Source: Pseudomonas sp. MWU15-20650 (GTDB taxonomy: Bacteria; Pseudomonadota; Gammaproteobacteria; Pseudomonadales; Pseudomonadaceae). From it: a DNA stretch of 64,000 bases. Positions 56,467 to 64,000 of the stretch are shown piece after piece. Location: NCBI RefSeq assembly GCF_023242475.1, contig NZ_JALJFG010000006.1, positions 62,001 through 126,000 on the forward strand, read 5' to 3'. The position numbers and the translations under genes are program-made. The notes under the pieces are model-generated. The model saw nothing but the letters and a program-made list of their open reading frames with translations. It was not told the origin of the DNA and ran no database searches. Positions within the stretch are counted from its first letter, which is position 1; every line of letters starts with the position of its first letter.

Positions 56467-56478
56467 ACACCCGGGTGT
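56467..56478. promoter_or_regulatory. 12-bp palindrome ACACCCGGGTGT upstream of the 56538 gene
   Basis: A perfect palindrome lies 59 bp before the start codon, in the 262-bp gap between the two leaderless genes. The rest of the gap shows only the GAGGAG ribosome site. The operator role is speculative. Confidence 0.35.
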
Positions 56479-56537
56479 TTAGTCTTATCGTCGTTTTATA
56501 CCCGGACAGATACTTATTCTTTTGAGGAGTTTGAATC

Positions 56538-58475
56538 ATGTCCAACCCATTCAGTAAACCTGTTAGTCACGACCCTGTAGGTCCCATGGAAGAGTGGGAA
56601 GAACCCGATCCCGTTCCCGGCTATGCACCTGCTCCGGTGATCCCTGGTTTATTGCCGGCCATTGCTGGCGACAACCACCGGAATGTGGTGCCAAGGGCGC
56701 TTCAATTGAGCGGACTCAGTCTGGAGGTTGCCCTGTGGGACCGTACCGGTTTTACCAATGCGTTCGATACACTCACCGTCTTTGTAAATGATCGGCCGGT
56801 ACATATTGAGACCTACGACGCAACTGTCACTTTACCTGATCCGGTAATTGTGAATTTGGGTCCCAAGTCGGCCTTGCAAAGCCATGGTGTCAAAGACATC
56901 AGCGTTTACATTCTCAACCTCAGCGACAATGACGTTAATTACAACATCAATCGGGTTTACGTAGATGCGCAGGACCCTAACTATGGCACTCAACCTTCGA
57001 GGGTCATGATAGAAAATTACGGCCCCGAACTGACCCCAGCCTTTCTCGTGGGTAAACCGGGTTTGGGGTTCACCATTCCCACGCCGGCGGACCGACGTGG
57101 CGGTGATACTTATGGAGTAACTGTGGGAAGTAATATCGTTGGGATCGCGGATAACGTGCCATTGACAGGCGACATTACTGGTCATATCCCAGCTGCAACG
57201 ATTCTTGAGCGGTCAGGTTCGATAGAAGTGAGATATAACCTGACTGATCGGTCTGGCAACACGACTACGTTGTCTATTCCAAACTACGTACAAGTGAGTC
57301 TGAACGAAGCGCCCGTGTTTGGTCCCGTCAGTGTGTTGGAAGCGCCATTGGTTGATAAAGAAGAGGCCCGTAACGGTGCAACGGTGCGGTTGGCAAGCCT
57401 TACCGGCCATTTGCAGAACGACACCCTGGTCGTGTTATGGGGGACTATTGAGATCTATCGTAAATCTGTTGGCATGCCCGTTTTCCCGATTGACGTCCCT
57501 GCAGATTTTGCAGCTATCGCGGCAGGCGGGAATTTCTATACGGCGGATATCAGAGTTATGATTGAGCGCCAAGGCAGCCCCACTTACAACGCAGCTATGG
57601 TGCAAGTGGATGTCGACCTGCGTGAGCCCGGTGGGCAAAACCCTGGTGAAGGCCCTGTAGACCCAAGCCTGGCACAGCCCGTTCTGCTCGGTGGGGGCCC
57701 CGACCCCAAACCCGATAACCGTCTTTCCGAGAAAGATCGCAACTTCGATGCCACCGTCACTTTTACCTTACCGCCGGGGCTGGAAACGGGTGATTTCATT
57801 GACTATGTCTATGGAGGGGATGTCGTTGAGACTTACCCGGTAACGGGGATGGAAGCGGCCGATTTTCCGGTGCCTTTTACCGTGGCGTGGGCCACTATCG
57901 ATGCCAAGGGCAATGGCACCATTGAAACCCACTGCGTTATTCGGGATGCCATCAACTATAAGCACTCTCCGAATCAAGATGTTGTCGTGGATATCTTCAA
58001 CATCGGTAGCCTGACACCTGTGACCTTTGAAAAAGCCGCGGTTATTATAGGCAACCCGAACTTCACCTATGTCATTAACTGTGCTCGGCAGCCTTGGCTA
58101 GGTGTGCCTGTCAAGATTCTGGATCCAGGGCTCCTCATGGTTGGCGACATAGTGGTTATCGAGGCTGTCAGATACGCGTTCAATGCGCCTGGCACGCCTG
58201 TAGGGGATGCCATAGAGACCCCTGAATTCGAACTCAACAGTGAGCATGTCAATCTGGGCTTGACCGTCCCGCTGGATTTGAAGGTCTGGATTCAGGACGT
58301 CACGGGCAATAATGGCCGAGGCATCGTCGGTGTGCGTTGGAGGCTTCTGCGCCCCTCCACGGGAGACCGGGGCAGGTCCGACGAGGTGAGGGCAGCCTGG
58401 GATCTGGTTGGTTCGGGTGGCAACATTCCTGGCTTTTGTGTTCCGGATGCGTCGCGCGTCAAAGGTACGCTTTGA
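56538..58475 (+). CDS. Second large leaderless multi-beta-domain protein
   Basis: This 645-residue paralogue of the preceding gene product again lacks a leader or membrane segment. After a proline-rich start (EEPDPVPGYAPAPVIPG) come repeated units ending in motifs such as VRYNLTDRSGNTTTLSIPNYVQVSL. A later unit reads LSEKDRNFDATVTFTLPPGLETGDFIDYVYGGDVVETYPV, a pattern of GD-x-(I/V) strand, ligand-like loop, then a GNGTIETHCVIRD strand. The C-terminal YVINCARQPWLGVPVKI (near residue 510) matches the module of the upstream gene. The ribosome site TTTGAGGAG is strong. The function is unknown; a bacterial Ig-like scaffold, toxin-delivery or adhesive role is only a guess. Confidence 0.78.
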   Translation: MSNPFSKPVSHDPVGPMEEWEEPDPVPGYAPAPVIPGLLPAIAGDNHRNVVPRALQLSGLSLEVALWDRTGFTNAFDTLTVFVNDRPVHIETYDATVTLPDPVIVNLGPKSALQSHGVKDISVYILNLSDNDVNYNINRVYVDAQDPNYGTQPSRVMIENYGPELTPAFLVGKPGLGFTIPTPADRRGGDTYGVTVGSNIVGIADNVPLTGDITGHIPAATILERSGSIEVRYNLTDRSGNTTTLSIPNYVQVSLNEAPVFGPVSVLEAPLVDKEEARNGATVRLASLTGHLQNDTLVVLWGTIEIYRKSVGMPVFPIDVPADFAAIAAGGNFYTADIRVMIERQGSPTYNAAMVQVDVDLREPGGQNPGEGPVDPSLAQPVLLGGGPDPKPDNRLSEKDRNFDATVTFTLPPGLETGDFIDYVYGGDVVETYPVTGMEAADFPVPFTVAWATIDAKGNGTIETHCVIRDAINYKHSPNQDVVVDIFNIGSLTPVTFEKAAVIIGNPNFTYVINCARQPWLGVPVKILDPGLLMVGDIVVIEAVRYAFNAPGTPVGDAIETPEFELNSEHVNLGLTVPLDLKVWIQDVTGNNGRGIVGVRWRLLRPSTGDRGRSDEVRAAWDLVGSGGNIPGFCVPDASRVKGTL

Positions 58476-58488
58476 TCGACTGTCGGGG

Positions 58489-58522
58489 CCCCACCCTCTC
58501 GCTTGAGAGGGTGGGGTTTTTT
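58489..58522 (+). terminator. Strong terminator after the 56538 gene
   Basis: A perfect 12-bp stem CCCCACCCTCTC / GAGAGGGTGGGG with loop GCTT is followed by T6. It ends transcription of the leaderless pair before the autotransporter gene. Confidence 0.93.
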
Positions 58523-58537
58523 ATTAAGTTTGTACCT

Positions 58538-58552
58538 TAAGGAAAGTCCTAC
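58538..58552. promoter_or_regulatory. Short dyad upstream of the autotransporter gene
   Basis: TAAGGA-AAG-TCCTAC at 58538-58552 is a small inverted repeat resembling NarL/LuxR-type response-regulator half-sites. It lies about 106 bp before the autotransporter start. No other candidate was seen in the 135 bp after the terminator. Confidence 0.3.
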
Positions 58553-58657
58553 GCTCTTTGGGAACTCACGTTATTAGTCTCTGCACCGTGGAAAACGGAA
58601 ACCTCTTCGATACGGGTTCCGGGTTCGAACTGGTACTTAATTCTGAGGCTACACAAC

Positions 58658-60946
58658 ATGATTTCTCCTACTTCCCCGCGTTTTCGTTATTCGCGTTTAT
58701 CATCGATCATCAAGCTCGTAGCCGCCGCACCGTTATGCCTGTTGAGTCAACAGGCAATGTCGACGATTGTTGTGGACGGAACGGTGGGCAGCGGCAAATA
58801 TGACGTCCGCCCGGGGTCCGCAGCCAGCGACTATCTGGCCCGGAATGGTGCGACGCTTACTGTTCACAAGAACGCCAACGTTAAAGAAATACGTGCGACG
58901 AGCGGGTCGACCTTGACGTTGACAGGCGCCACTGTGAGTTCTGTCCATGGCTCCCAGGCGGCCATTGCGCTCAGCAACTCAAGCGCCACTATTTCCGACG
59001 CGCGCATTACCAGCCACACCAGTGGCGGCTTGAACGTGGCTCGCCAGGTGGGCACGACCACGGGGTCCTACGCACAAGTCGACAATAGTGAAATCACTGG
59101 AGCGACCTATGGGGCCAACGTCACGTCCCATAGCCTTCTGGAGTTGAACAACTCTGTGCTGGTGGGCCAACGCCAGCAAGGGTTGAGGCTCCTGGGAGGG
59201 GCCGCAATCGCCACGGGCAGCGAAATTACCGGTGGTACCACGGGCGTTGTGATGTCCCTTGAAAGTGCAACTGCCCTTGAGTCGCCTCATCTGATACTCG
59301 ACGGCTCGCGTGTGACGGGCCTCGATGGCCCCGCGATTACTGTGCAGGGGCCGATCACGGCTGAAATCGACGTGACCAATGGTTCGTCCCTGCTGGGTCA
59401 GAACGGTAACATGCTCGAGCTGACCCAGGGCGGCTCGGCCAACATGCGCGTGCGCTTCAGCGAGTTGGCTGGCAATATTCAGGTGGGTACCGACAGCGCG
59501 TTGGACCTTAACCTGGACCATGCCATTCTGACGGGTGATATCGTCAACAACGGCGGCAGTGCCAGTGTCGGTCTGAACAATGGCTCGGTCCTCACCGGCC
59601 GCCTGGAAAACGTCGACAAGCTGGCGGTCAACACTGATGCCACCTGGGTGATGGTCGACAACCAGCATGTGGGCGATCTGTCCCTGGCCGGCGGCAACGT
59701 CAAGTTTGGCGACCCCGGAACGTTCTACCAACTGGATGTGGCCAACCTGTCGGGCAACGGCACCTTCGTCATGAGCGCGGACTTCGCCACCTTGACCGGC
59801 GACTTCCTCAATGTCACTGGCACGTCGTCGGGCGACCATAGCCTGCTGATCGCCAGCACCGGCGCCGATCCGCTGACCGACGATCGCCTGCACGTCGTAC
59901 ACACCGAAGACGGCGGCGCCAAGTTCAGCCTGGTCGGTGACCGGGTGGATGTCGGCACCTACTCTTATAGCCTGGTCGACGACAACGAAGGCAAGGACTG
60001 GCTGCTGGACCCCGGCAGCAAGGTGATCAGCCCCAGCACCAACTCGGTACTGGCCCTGGCCAACGCAGCGCCAAGCGTGCTTTATGGCGAAATGACCAAC
60101 CTGCGTACGCGCATGGGCGAACTGCGTCACAGTGACGGTGCGTCGAGCGGTCTGTGGACACGTGCCTACGGCAATAAATTTGAAGTCAACAACCGCGACA
60201 AAGGTGTGCAATACAACCAGGTCCAGCGTGGCTTTACCCTGGGCGCCGATGTGCCGCTGTCCGGTGGCGATGGTCAATGGCTGGCAGGCTTCATGGCCGG
60301 TCACAGCACCTCGGACCTGGACCTGAGCCGCGGCAGCAAAGCCACCGTCGACAGCTACTACGTCGGTGGTTATGCGACCTGGATGGATGCCGAAAGTGGC
60401 CTCTATTTCGACGGCGTACTCAAGTTCAACCGCCTGCACAACGAATCCGACGTCGCCATGAGCGATGGCAAGAAAGCCAAGGGCAACTACACGCAAAACG
60501 CGGTCACGGCTTCGGCTGAAGTGGGGCGCAATATCAAGCTCGATGACGGTTTCTTCGTTGAGCCCTACGGCCAGTTGGCCATGGCGATTATCCAGCGCCA
60601 GAGCTACGAACTGGACAATGGCCTGCAGGCTGAAGGTGCGCGTACGGCTTCGGTAGTGGGTAAGCTGGGTGTGACTGCCGGGCGCGATATCCAGTTGGAA
60701 AGCGGCAGCGTGTTGCAGCCGTACCTGCGTACGGCGGTGGCCCACGAGTTCAACCAGAGCAACAAGGTGTCCGTCAACGGCAACAGCTTCAACAACGACC
60801 TGTCGGGTTCGCGGGTTGAAATGGCGGCCGGTGTCGCCATGGCGGTGTCGAAGAACTGGAAGGTGCATGCCGATGTGGAACGTAGCATGGGCAAGAGCAT
60901 TGACCAGCCTTGGGGCGTGAACGTGGGGTTGCGTTACGACTTTTAA
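58658..60946 (+). CDS. Autotransporter (type Va) outer-membrane protein
   Basis: This 762-residue classical autotransporter has a signal peptide with extended basic N-region (PRFRYSRLSSIIKLVAAAPLCLLSQQAMS). The passenger (about residues 36-480) is a right-handed beta-helix rich in S/T/N/G, with pertactin-like short repeats (LTLTGATVSSVHGSQAAIALSNSSATISDARI). The junction is ALANAAPSVLYGEMTNLRTRMGELR, followed by a C-terminal translocator barrel (GLWTRAYGNKFEV... to VNVGLRYDF). The terminal phenylalanine is the BAM signal. No protease triad or RGD was noticed in the passenger, so adhesion is more likely than proteolysis. It has its own upstream region behind a strong terminator. Confidence 0.93.
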   Translation: MISPTSPRFRYSRLSSIIKLVAAAPLCLLSQQAMSTIVVDGTVGSGKYDVRPGSAASDYLARNGATLTVHKNANVKEIRATSGSTLTLTGATVSSVHGSQAAIALSNSSATISDARITSHTSGGLNVARQVGTTTGSYAQVDNSEITGATYGANVTSHSLLELNNSVLVGQRQQGLRLLGGAAIATGSEITGGTTGVVMSLESATALESPHLILDGSRVTGLDGPAITVQGPITAEIDVTNGSSLLGQNGNMLELTQGGSANMRVRFSELAGNIQVGTDSALDLNLDHAILTGDIVNNGGSASVGLNNGSVLTGRLENVDKLAVNTDATWVMVDNQHVGDLSLAGGNVKFGDPGTFYQLDVANLSGNGTFVMSADFATLTGDFLNVTGTSSGDHSLLIASTGADPLTDDRLHVVHTEDGGAKFSLVGDRVDVGTYSYSLVDDNEGKDWLLDPGSKVISPSTNSVLALANAAPSVLYGEMTNLRTRMGELRHSDGASSGLWTRAYGNKFEVNNRDKGVQYNQVQRGFTLGADVPLSGGDGQWLAGFMAGHSTSDLDLSRGSKATVDSYYVGGYATWMDAESGLYFDGVLKFNRLHNESDVAMSDGKKAKGNYTQNAVTASAEVGRNIKLDDGFFVEPYGQLAMAIIQRQSYELDNGLQAEGARTASVVGKLGVTAGRDIQLESGSVLQPYLRTAVAHEFNQSNKVSVNGNSFNNDLSGSRVEMAAGVAMAVSKNWKVHADVERSMGKSIDQPWGVNVGLRYDF

Positions 60947-60976
60947 GGATGTGAACGTCGCACGTGTAACCCAATT

Positions 60977-61009
60977 AAAAGCCCCGGTTCGCAAGATCCG
61001 GGGCTTTTT
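60977..61009. terminator. Bidirectional terminator between autotransporter and propeller genes
   Basis: An 11-bp stem AAAAGCCCCGG / CCGGGGCTTTT, T-tracts on both strands, lies between convergent genes. Confidence 0.85.
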
Positions 61010-61032
61010 ATTGAGTTCGCACCGGGGGCGAG

Positions 61033-64000
61033 CTAAAACACCACTAAGGACACGGAATCGCCGCCAATATTGGCCACATACCCGTGGGAACCGTCTGGAG
61101 CTACCACGACTCCACGGGGCTTGTTGAAGCCAGCATACGAGCCAATCATCTGCCTTGCGCGCGTATCAATAATCCCCAGCAGGTTTGCGTCAGTTTGCGA
61201 CACGTAGGCAAGGTCGCGCTGACGTTCGAATGCAATGTCGAATGGCCCTTGCAACCCCGTCAGTGTCCGGCTGATGCGCTGGGTAGCGGTGTCGCCGATA
61301 CTGACGATGCCGCCTGCTCGGCCCGAGATGTATACCTGTGAGCCACGAGGGGCGTGGGCGATGGTCACAGGTGATGAGCGGGTATCTGCGCTGTTGATCA
61401 ACGTGTTGCTGCGCAAGTCGACGATGGACCAGTCGTAGAATGTGGCAACGTGTGCGCGGTTGTTATCGGGACTAAGAGTGACATCAATGGGGGCACGCAC
61501 AGGGATTGACGCCAGGCGTTGGCGGGTGGCGGTATTGATTATCACCAGTTGTGACGCCCCGTTATCAGCCACGTACAGGCGTGAGCCGTTGGTGTTAAGG
61601 GCGATACCATTGACGTTGGTGAATCCGGTCAATGTGTCGATCAGCGAGTAGTCCTGAGTGCTGTAGATGCGAATAGGGGTGTCGGTCGAACTGCTATTGT
61701 CGGTCACGTACAGGTGATTGGCCGTTGGATGAACGGCCATGCGCAGGGGCGAGCCGGGCACATCGAAGTGGTCGAGGACGCGGTTACGCAGGGTGTCGAT
61801 CACCCAGATCGACGGGCTGCCAACAATACAGGCTACATAGAGTCGTGTGCCGTCAGGGCTGAGTGCCAAGGCGTTCGGCGAATTGCCCACCGGGATGGTT
61901 GCAAAAATGCCGGCGGTGTTGGCGATCCGGTAGTTGACGGTACGCAAGGCGACAGCAAAATCTTTATGCACGCTGCCGTTGAGTGATACCCGCACCTCAA
62001 TGCTCAGGGCGCTCTGGTTGGGTAGCGAGCGCAGGTAATCAGGTGGTAAGTCAACCTCTACACGTTTGGCATTGAATTGCGCTGGCGTCAGCGGCGTGCC
62101 ATTGCGCAACGCAAGATTGGCTGCGCCCTTGATATCGATCCACACGGGGTCCCCAACGTTCATGAACGGCCATTCATTTATCACGACGCTATGCGCTGCG
62201 TTGGCGTTAATGATGCTGCCCGATGCCTGGGGCACACTGACCAGGTCCAGGGCTTGCTCTGCGAGCGAGTCGATGGTCAAGGTCAAAACTTGGGAGTGGG
62301 TGGTGGTATTGGCTCGTATCACGTCATAAGACAGCTCGGCGGTTCGGCCGAGGTTTGCGCCAATCACGCGATTATCGAGTATGAAGTCGACGTAACCTCG
62401 CACAGGGTCGCCAGGCCGCGGTTTGATCTGCGGCGTTCCCAGGCCGTATGTCCCAATGAATTTCGGATGGATATCATCGCTGGCCAGCATGGGGCTGTAG
62501 CTCACCCGAAAAGTGAACACCGGCCAGGCAGGGGGTAACACATGCAGTGGGTTGAGTCGTGCGGTCGTCGGGCTGGTGATCGTGCTTTCCAGAATCCATG
62601 GCACGGGCAGTTGCAGCGCACTGCCGACACGCATGAGCAGCGCTAGGGAGTAGCGGGTGCGTTGGCCGGCTTTTTCCACCCGGTAGTAAATACGCGCCGA
62701 GCCAGTGAGGTTGGCCACGACAAATACTCGGGCAATGACAAACGGCAAGTCCTGGCCGACCCATGGCGGGGTGATCTGAAATGAATCAGGGGGTGGGCTA
62801 CCGCCCATGGCACTGCCTTCGACATACAAGGTGACTGTGGCGCCTTCGGTGAACGAGGCATGCGCGCGCACTAACACGTTGGCGTTGCCTCGGGAAACCT
62901 CGGGGTCGAAGGTGAAACCAGGGGCCGGTGCTTCCCGAACTTCAGGCCTGGGCAGTGCGTCCTGGGGAGCGCCGATGTCGAGCGTCAGTATGTCGGACGG
63001 CGGGCGATCTCCCGCCTTATTGACGTAGTAGTAGAACATCAGGTGGCCACCGTCTAGTTGTCGGATATCACCGTCAACTCCGTTGGGCAGCTCAAAGACC
63101 ACATTGCCCAGTCCGGCCTCCAGCACGTGTTCCTGGTAAAAGAGATGGCCGTTGGCGTATGTACCTTGTGCTACCAGTGTGACTCGGTCATGGGGTTTTT
63201 GGCCGGTGTATGTGGTTATTGTGACGGTCACCGGGTCAGTCAGTGGGTGCAGGACGCCGCCGCTGGCGGCCGGTACTTGGGGAGCGGCGAGGCTGGATTG
63301 GTCAGGCGTACCGGTCACCTGGACAAAGGCGTTATCCGAGGGCAGGTTCGCCTGGTCTGGGCGAATTCGCTCATAGCTCAATTGAATCAATGCACCGATA
63401 AGCACGCGTACATCCGCGTTGGGCCATGGGACATCGGTGAAAGGTACAGTGGTCGATGGGAGGCTGGCGTTGTAGGTCTGTTCGACGTCACCGCCGCCCA
63501 GTGAACGCCCACGAATGGTCAGCCGGATACCATCGCCCGGCGCCCAACCTTTACCGGCAATGGCGACCCTCAAGGTCGCGTCTTTGCCTGCCAACCTGTC
63601 CGCATCCAGCGTACCGGAAGGGGCCTCGACGATCTGCGCGGGGTCCAGCAACCGCTCATCTGGATTGAGCCGTACTTCGAGTATCTGCTCGGCAGACCGA
63701 CCGGGGGAGTAGTTGCCCACTTCATCGATGACATCGTAGGAGCAGGCATGGAAGCCACTGCCGATTCTCAACCAAGTGGCGTAGTACACGGTGAGTGTGA
63801 TCGGGTTGCGAGTACTGGCCTCGTTTTCGGTGACTGGGTACTCGATGATCTGCCCACCGATACTCAGACGGATGCGGTCGCGCGCCGCACGGTAAGTTGC
63901 AACTGGCCGGTTGAGATCCCCTGGATAGAAGCCAATGCGTATCGCCACTCCACGTCCGGCGGCCGCCGAATCGATAAAGGTTAATGTCGGTTGTGGCCGT
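61033..64000 (-). CDS. Leaderless beta-domain protein with C-terminal seven-blade YVTN propeller (5' end beyond window)
   Basis: The reading frame stays open from the stop at 61033 to the right edge, so about 988 residues are visible and the true start is outside. A GTG at 63948 could be taken for the start, but coding-like residues (PTLTFIDSAAAGRG) continue upstream of it. The first two thirds are beta-sandwich-like units similar in style to the two leaderless proteins at 54245 and 56538 (for example HACSYDVIDEVGNYSPGRSAEQILEV; LFYQEHVLEAGLGNVVFELP). The last 292 residues form seven YVTN-type blades (first IPVGNSPNALALSPDGTRLYVAC, last PRGVVVAPDGSHGYVANIGGDSVSLVVF), a full propeller. Function unknown; binding of a surface or partner protein is an inference. 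Confidence 0.8.
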   Translation of the reverse strand, partial: RPQPTLTFIDSAAAGRGVAIRIGFYPGDLNRPVATYRAARDRIRLSIGGQIIEYPVTENEASTRNPITLTVYYATWLRIGSGFHACSYDVIDEVGNYSPGRSAEQILEVRLNPDERLLDPAQIVEAPSGTLDADRLAGKDATLRVAIAGKGWAPGDGIRLTIRGRSLGGGDVEQTYNASLPSTTVPFTDVPWPNADVRVLIGALIQLSYERIRPDQANLPSDNAFVQVTGTPDQSSLAAPQVPAASGGVLHPLTDPVTVTITTYTGQKPHDRVTLVAQGTYANGHLFYQEHVLEAGLGNVVFELPNGVDGDIRQLDGGHLMFYYYVNKAGDRPPSDILTLDIGAPQDALPRPEVREAPAPGFTFDPEVSRGNANVLVRAHASFTEGATVTLYVEGSAMGGSPPPDSFQITPPWVGQDLPFVIARVFVVANLTGSARIYYRVEKAGQRTRYSLALLMRVGSALQLPVPWILESTITSPTTARLNPLHVLPPAWPVFTFRVSYSPMLASDDIHPKFIGTYGLGTPQIKPRPGDPVRGYVDFILDNRVIGANLGRTAELSYDVIRANTTTHSQVLTLTIDSLAEQALDLVSVPQASGSIINANAAHSVVINEWPFMNVGDPVWIDIKGAANLALRNGTPLTPAQFNAKRVEVDLPPDYLRSLPNQSALSIEVRVSLNGSVHKDFAVALRTVNYRIANTAGIFATIPVGNSPNALALSPDGTRLYVACIVGSPSIWVIDTLRNRVLDHFDVPGSPLRMAVHPTANHLYVTDNSSSTDTPIRIYSTQDYSLIDTLTGFTNVNGIALNTNGSRLYVADNGASQLVIINTATRQRLASIPVRAPIDVTLSPDNNRAHVATFYDWSIVDLRSNTLINSADTRSSPVTIAHAPRGSQVYISGRAGGIVSIGDTATQRISRTLTGLQGPFDIAFERQRDLAYVSQTDANLLGIIDTRARQMIGSYAGFNKPRGVVVAPDGSHGYVANIGGDSVSLVVF

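Noticed and set aside
58559..58595. A second hrp-box-like start, GGGAACTCACG, upstream of the autotransporter
   Set aside because: The GGAACT half is present, but no CCACNNA follows at 15-16 bp; CACC occurs at the wrong spacing.
58979..60994. A 671-codon open frame on the minus strand
   Set aside because: It is the mirror of the autotransporter gene, which has a signal peptide, beta-helix and terminal barrel; the antisense translation has no coherent features.
63948..63984. GTG at 63946-63948 as the true start of the propeller protein
   Set aside because: The frame stays open to the window edge and the upstream residues (PTLTFIDSAAAGRG) read as a continuation of the beta-domain; no ribosome site precedes the GTG.

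Overview
The window looks like a chromosomal segment of a Pseudomonas of the P. fluorescens complex. The coding DNA is GC-rich. Recognisable Pseudomonas loci include an EmhABC/TtgABC-type efflux pump with its TetR regulator, a pyeR-pyeM-xenB operon, phaG and olsBA. The GTGGGAGG-type REP/REPIN palindromes between genes are also typical of this group. No CRISPR array, integrase, transposase or rRNA was seen. There is one tRNA gene, tRNA-Gly(CCC). All calls come from reading the sequence; no database search was run.

Layout. 1-11.2 kb: a 5'-partial Hsp70 of the HscC type, the emhR / emhABC efflux locus, and the pyeR-pyeM-xenB operon with a cluster of repeated operator half-sites. 11.3-14.7 kb: acpH, a REPIN, the ornithine-lipid genes olsBA behind a tandem Pho box, then an orphan gene with a hrp-box promoter and a type III effector-like N-terminus. 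14.7-22.9 kb: a periplasmic serine hydrolase with a small partner, a four-gene catabolic set (M20 amidohydrolase, MHS transporter, amidase, IclR regulator), YceI and a cardiolipin-synthase-like phospholipase D. 23-29.8 kb: BglX, LemA with two TPM-domain proteins, a methyltransferase and an EamA exporter. 29.9-34.2 kb: an ECF sigma / anti-sigma / TonB receptor set resembling HxuIRA heme uptake, with a Fur-box candidate. 34.3-36.6 kb: a DapA-like aldolase and a class II aldolase, divergent from an XRE-cupin regulator with a clear palindromic operator.

36.7-53.2 kb is a mosaic: a SIR2-like DUF4917 protein, an iron alcohol dehydrogenase, lysR-fosA-lysE, ogt, a LysR/MFS/MFS set, tRNA-Gly, phaG, rsuA and several small proteins. 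Two decayed genes lie here that no long ORF reveals: a hicB-like antitoxin remnant and the C-terminal stub of a YdcZ-type transporter. 53.3 kb carries ung.

54.2-64 kb is the most unusual part. Two large leaderless proteins built of repeated beta-sandwich-like units come first, encoded in DNA visibly richer in A/T. A classical autotransporter follows. A convergent third leaderless protein ends in a seven-bladed YVTN beta-propeller and runs off the right edge. The first two share a C-terminal INCA...PW module. I cannot assign them a function. This cluster and the hrp-box gene are the best candidates for something not yet described.
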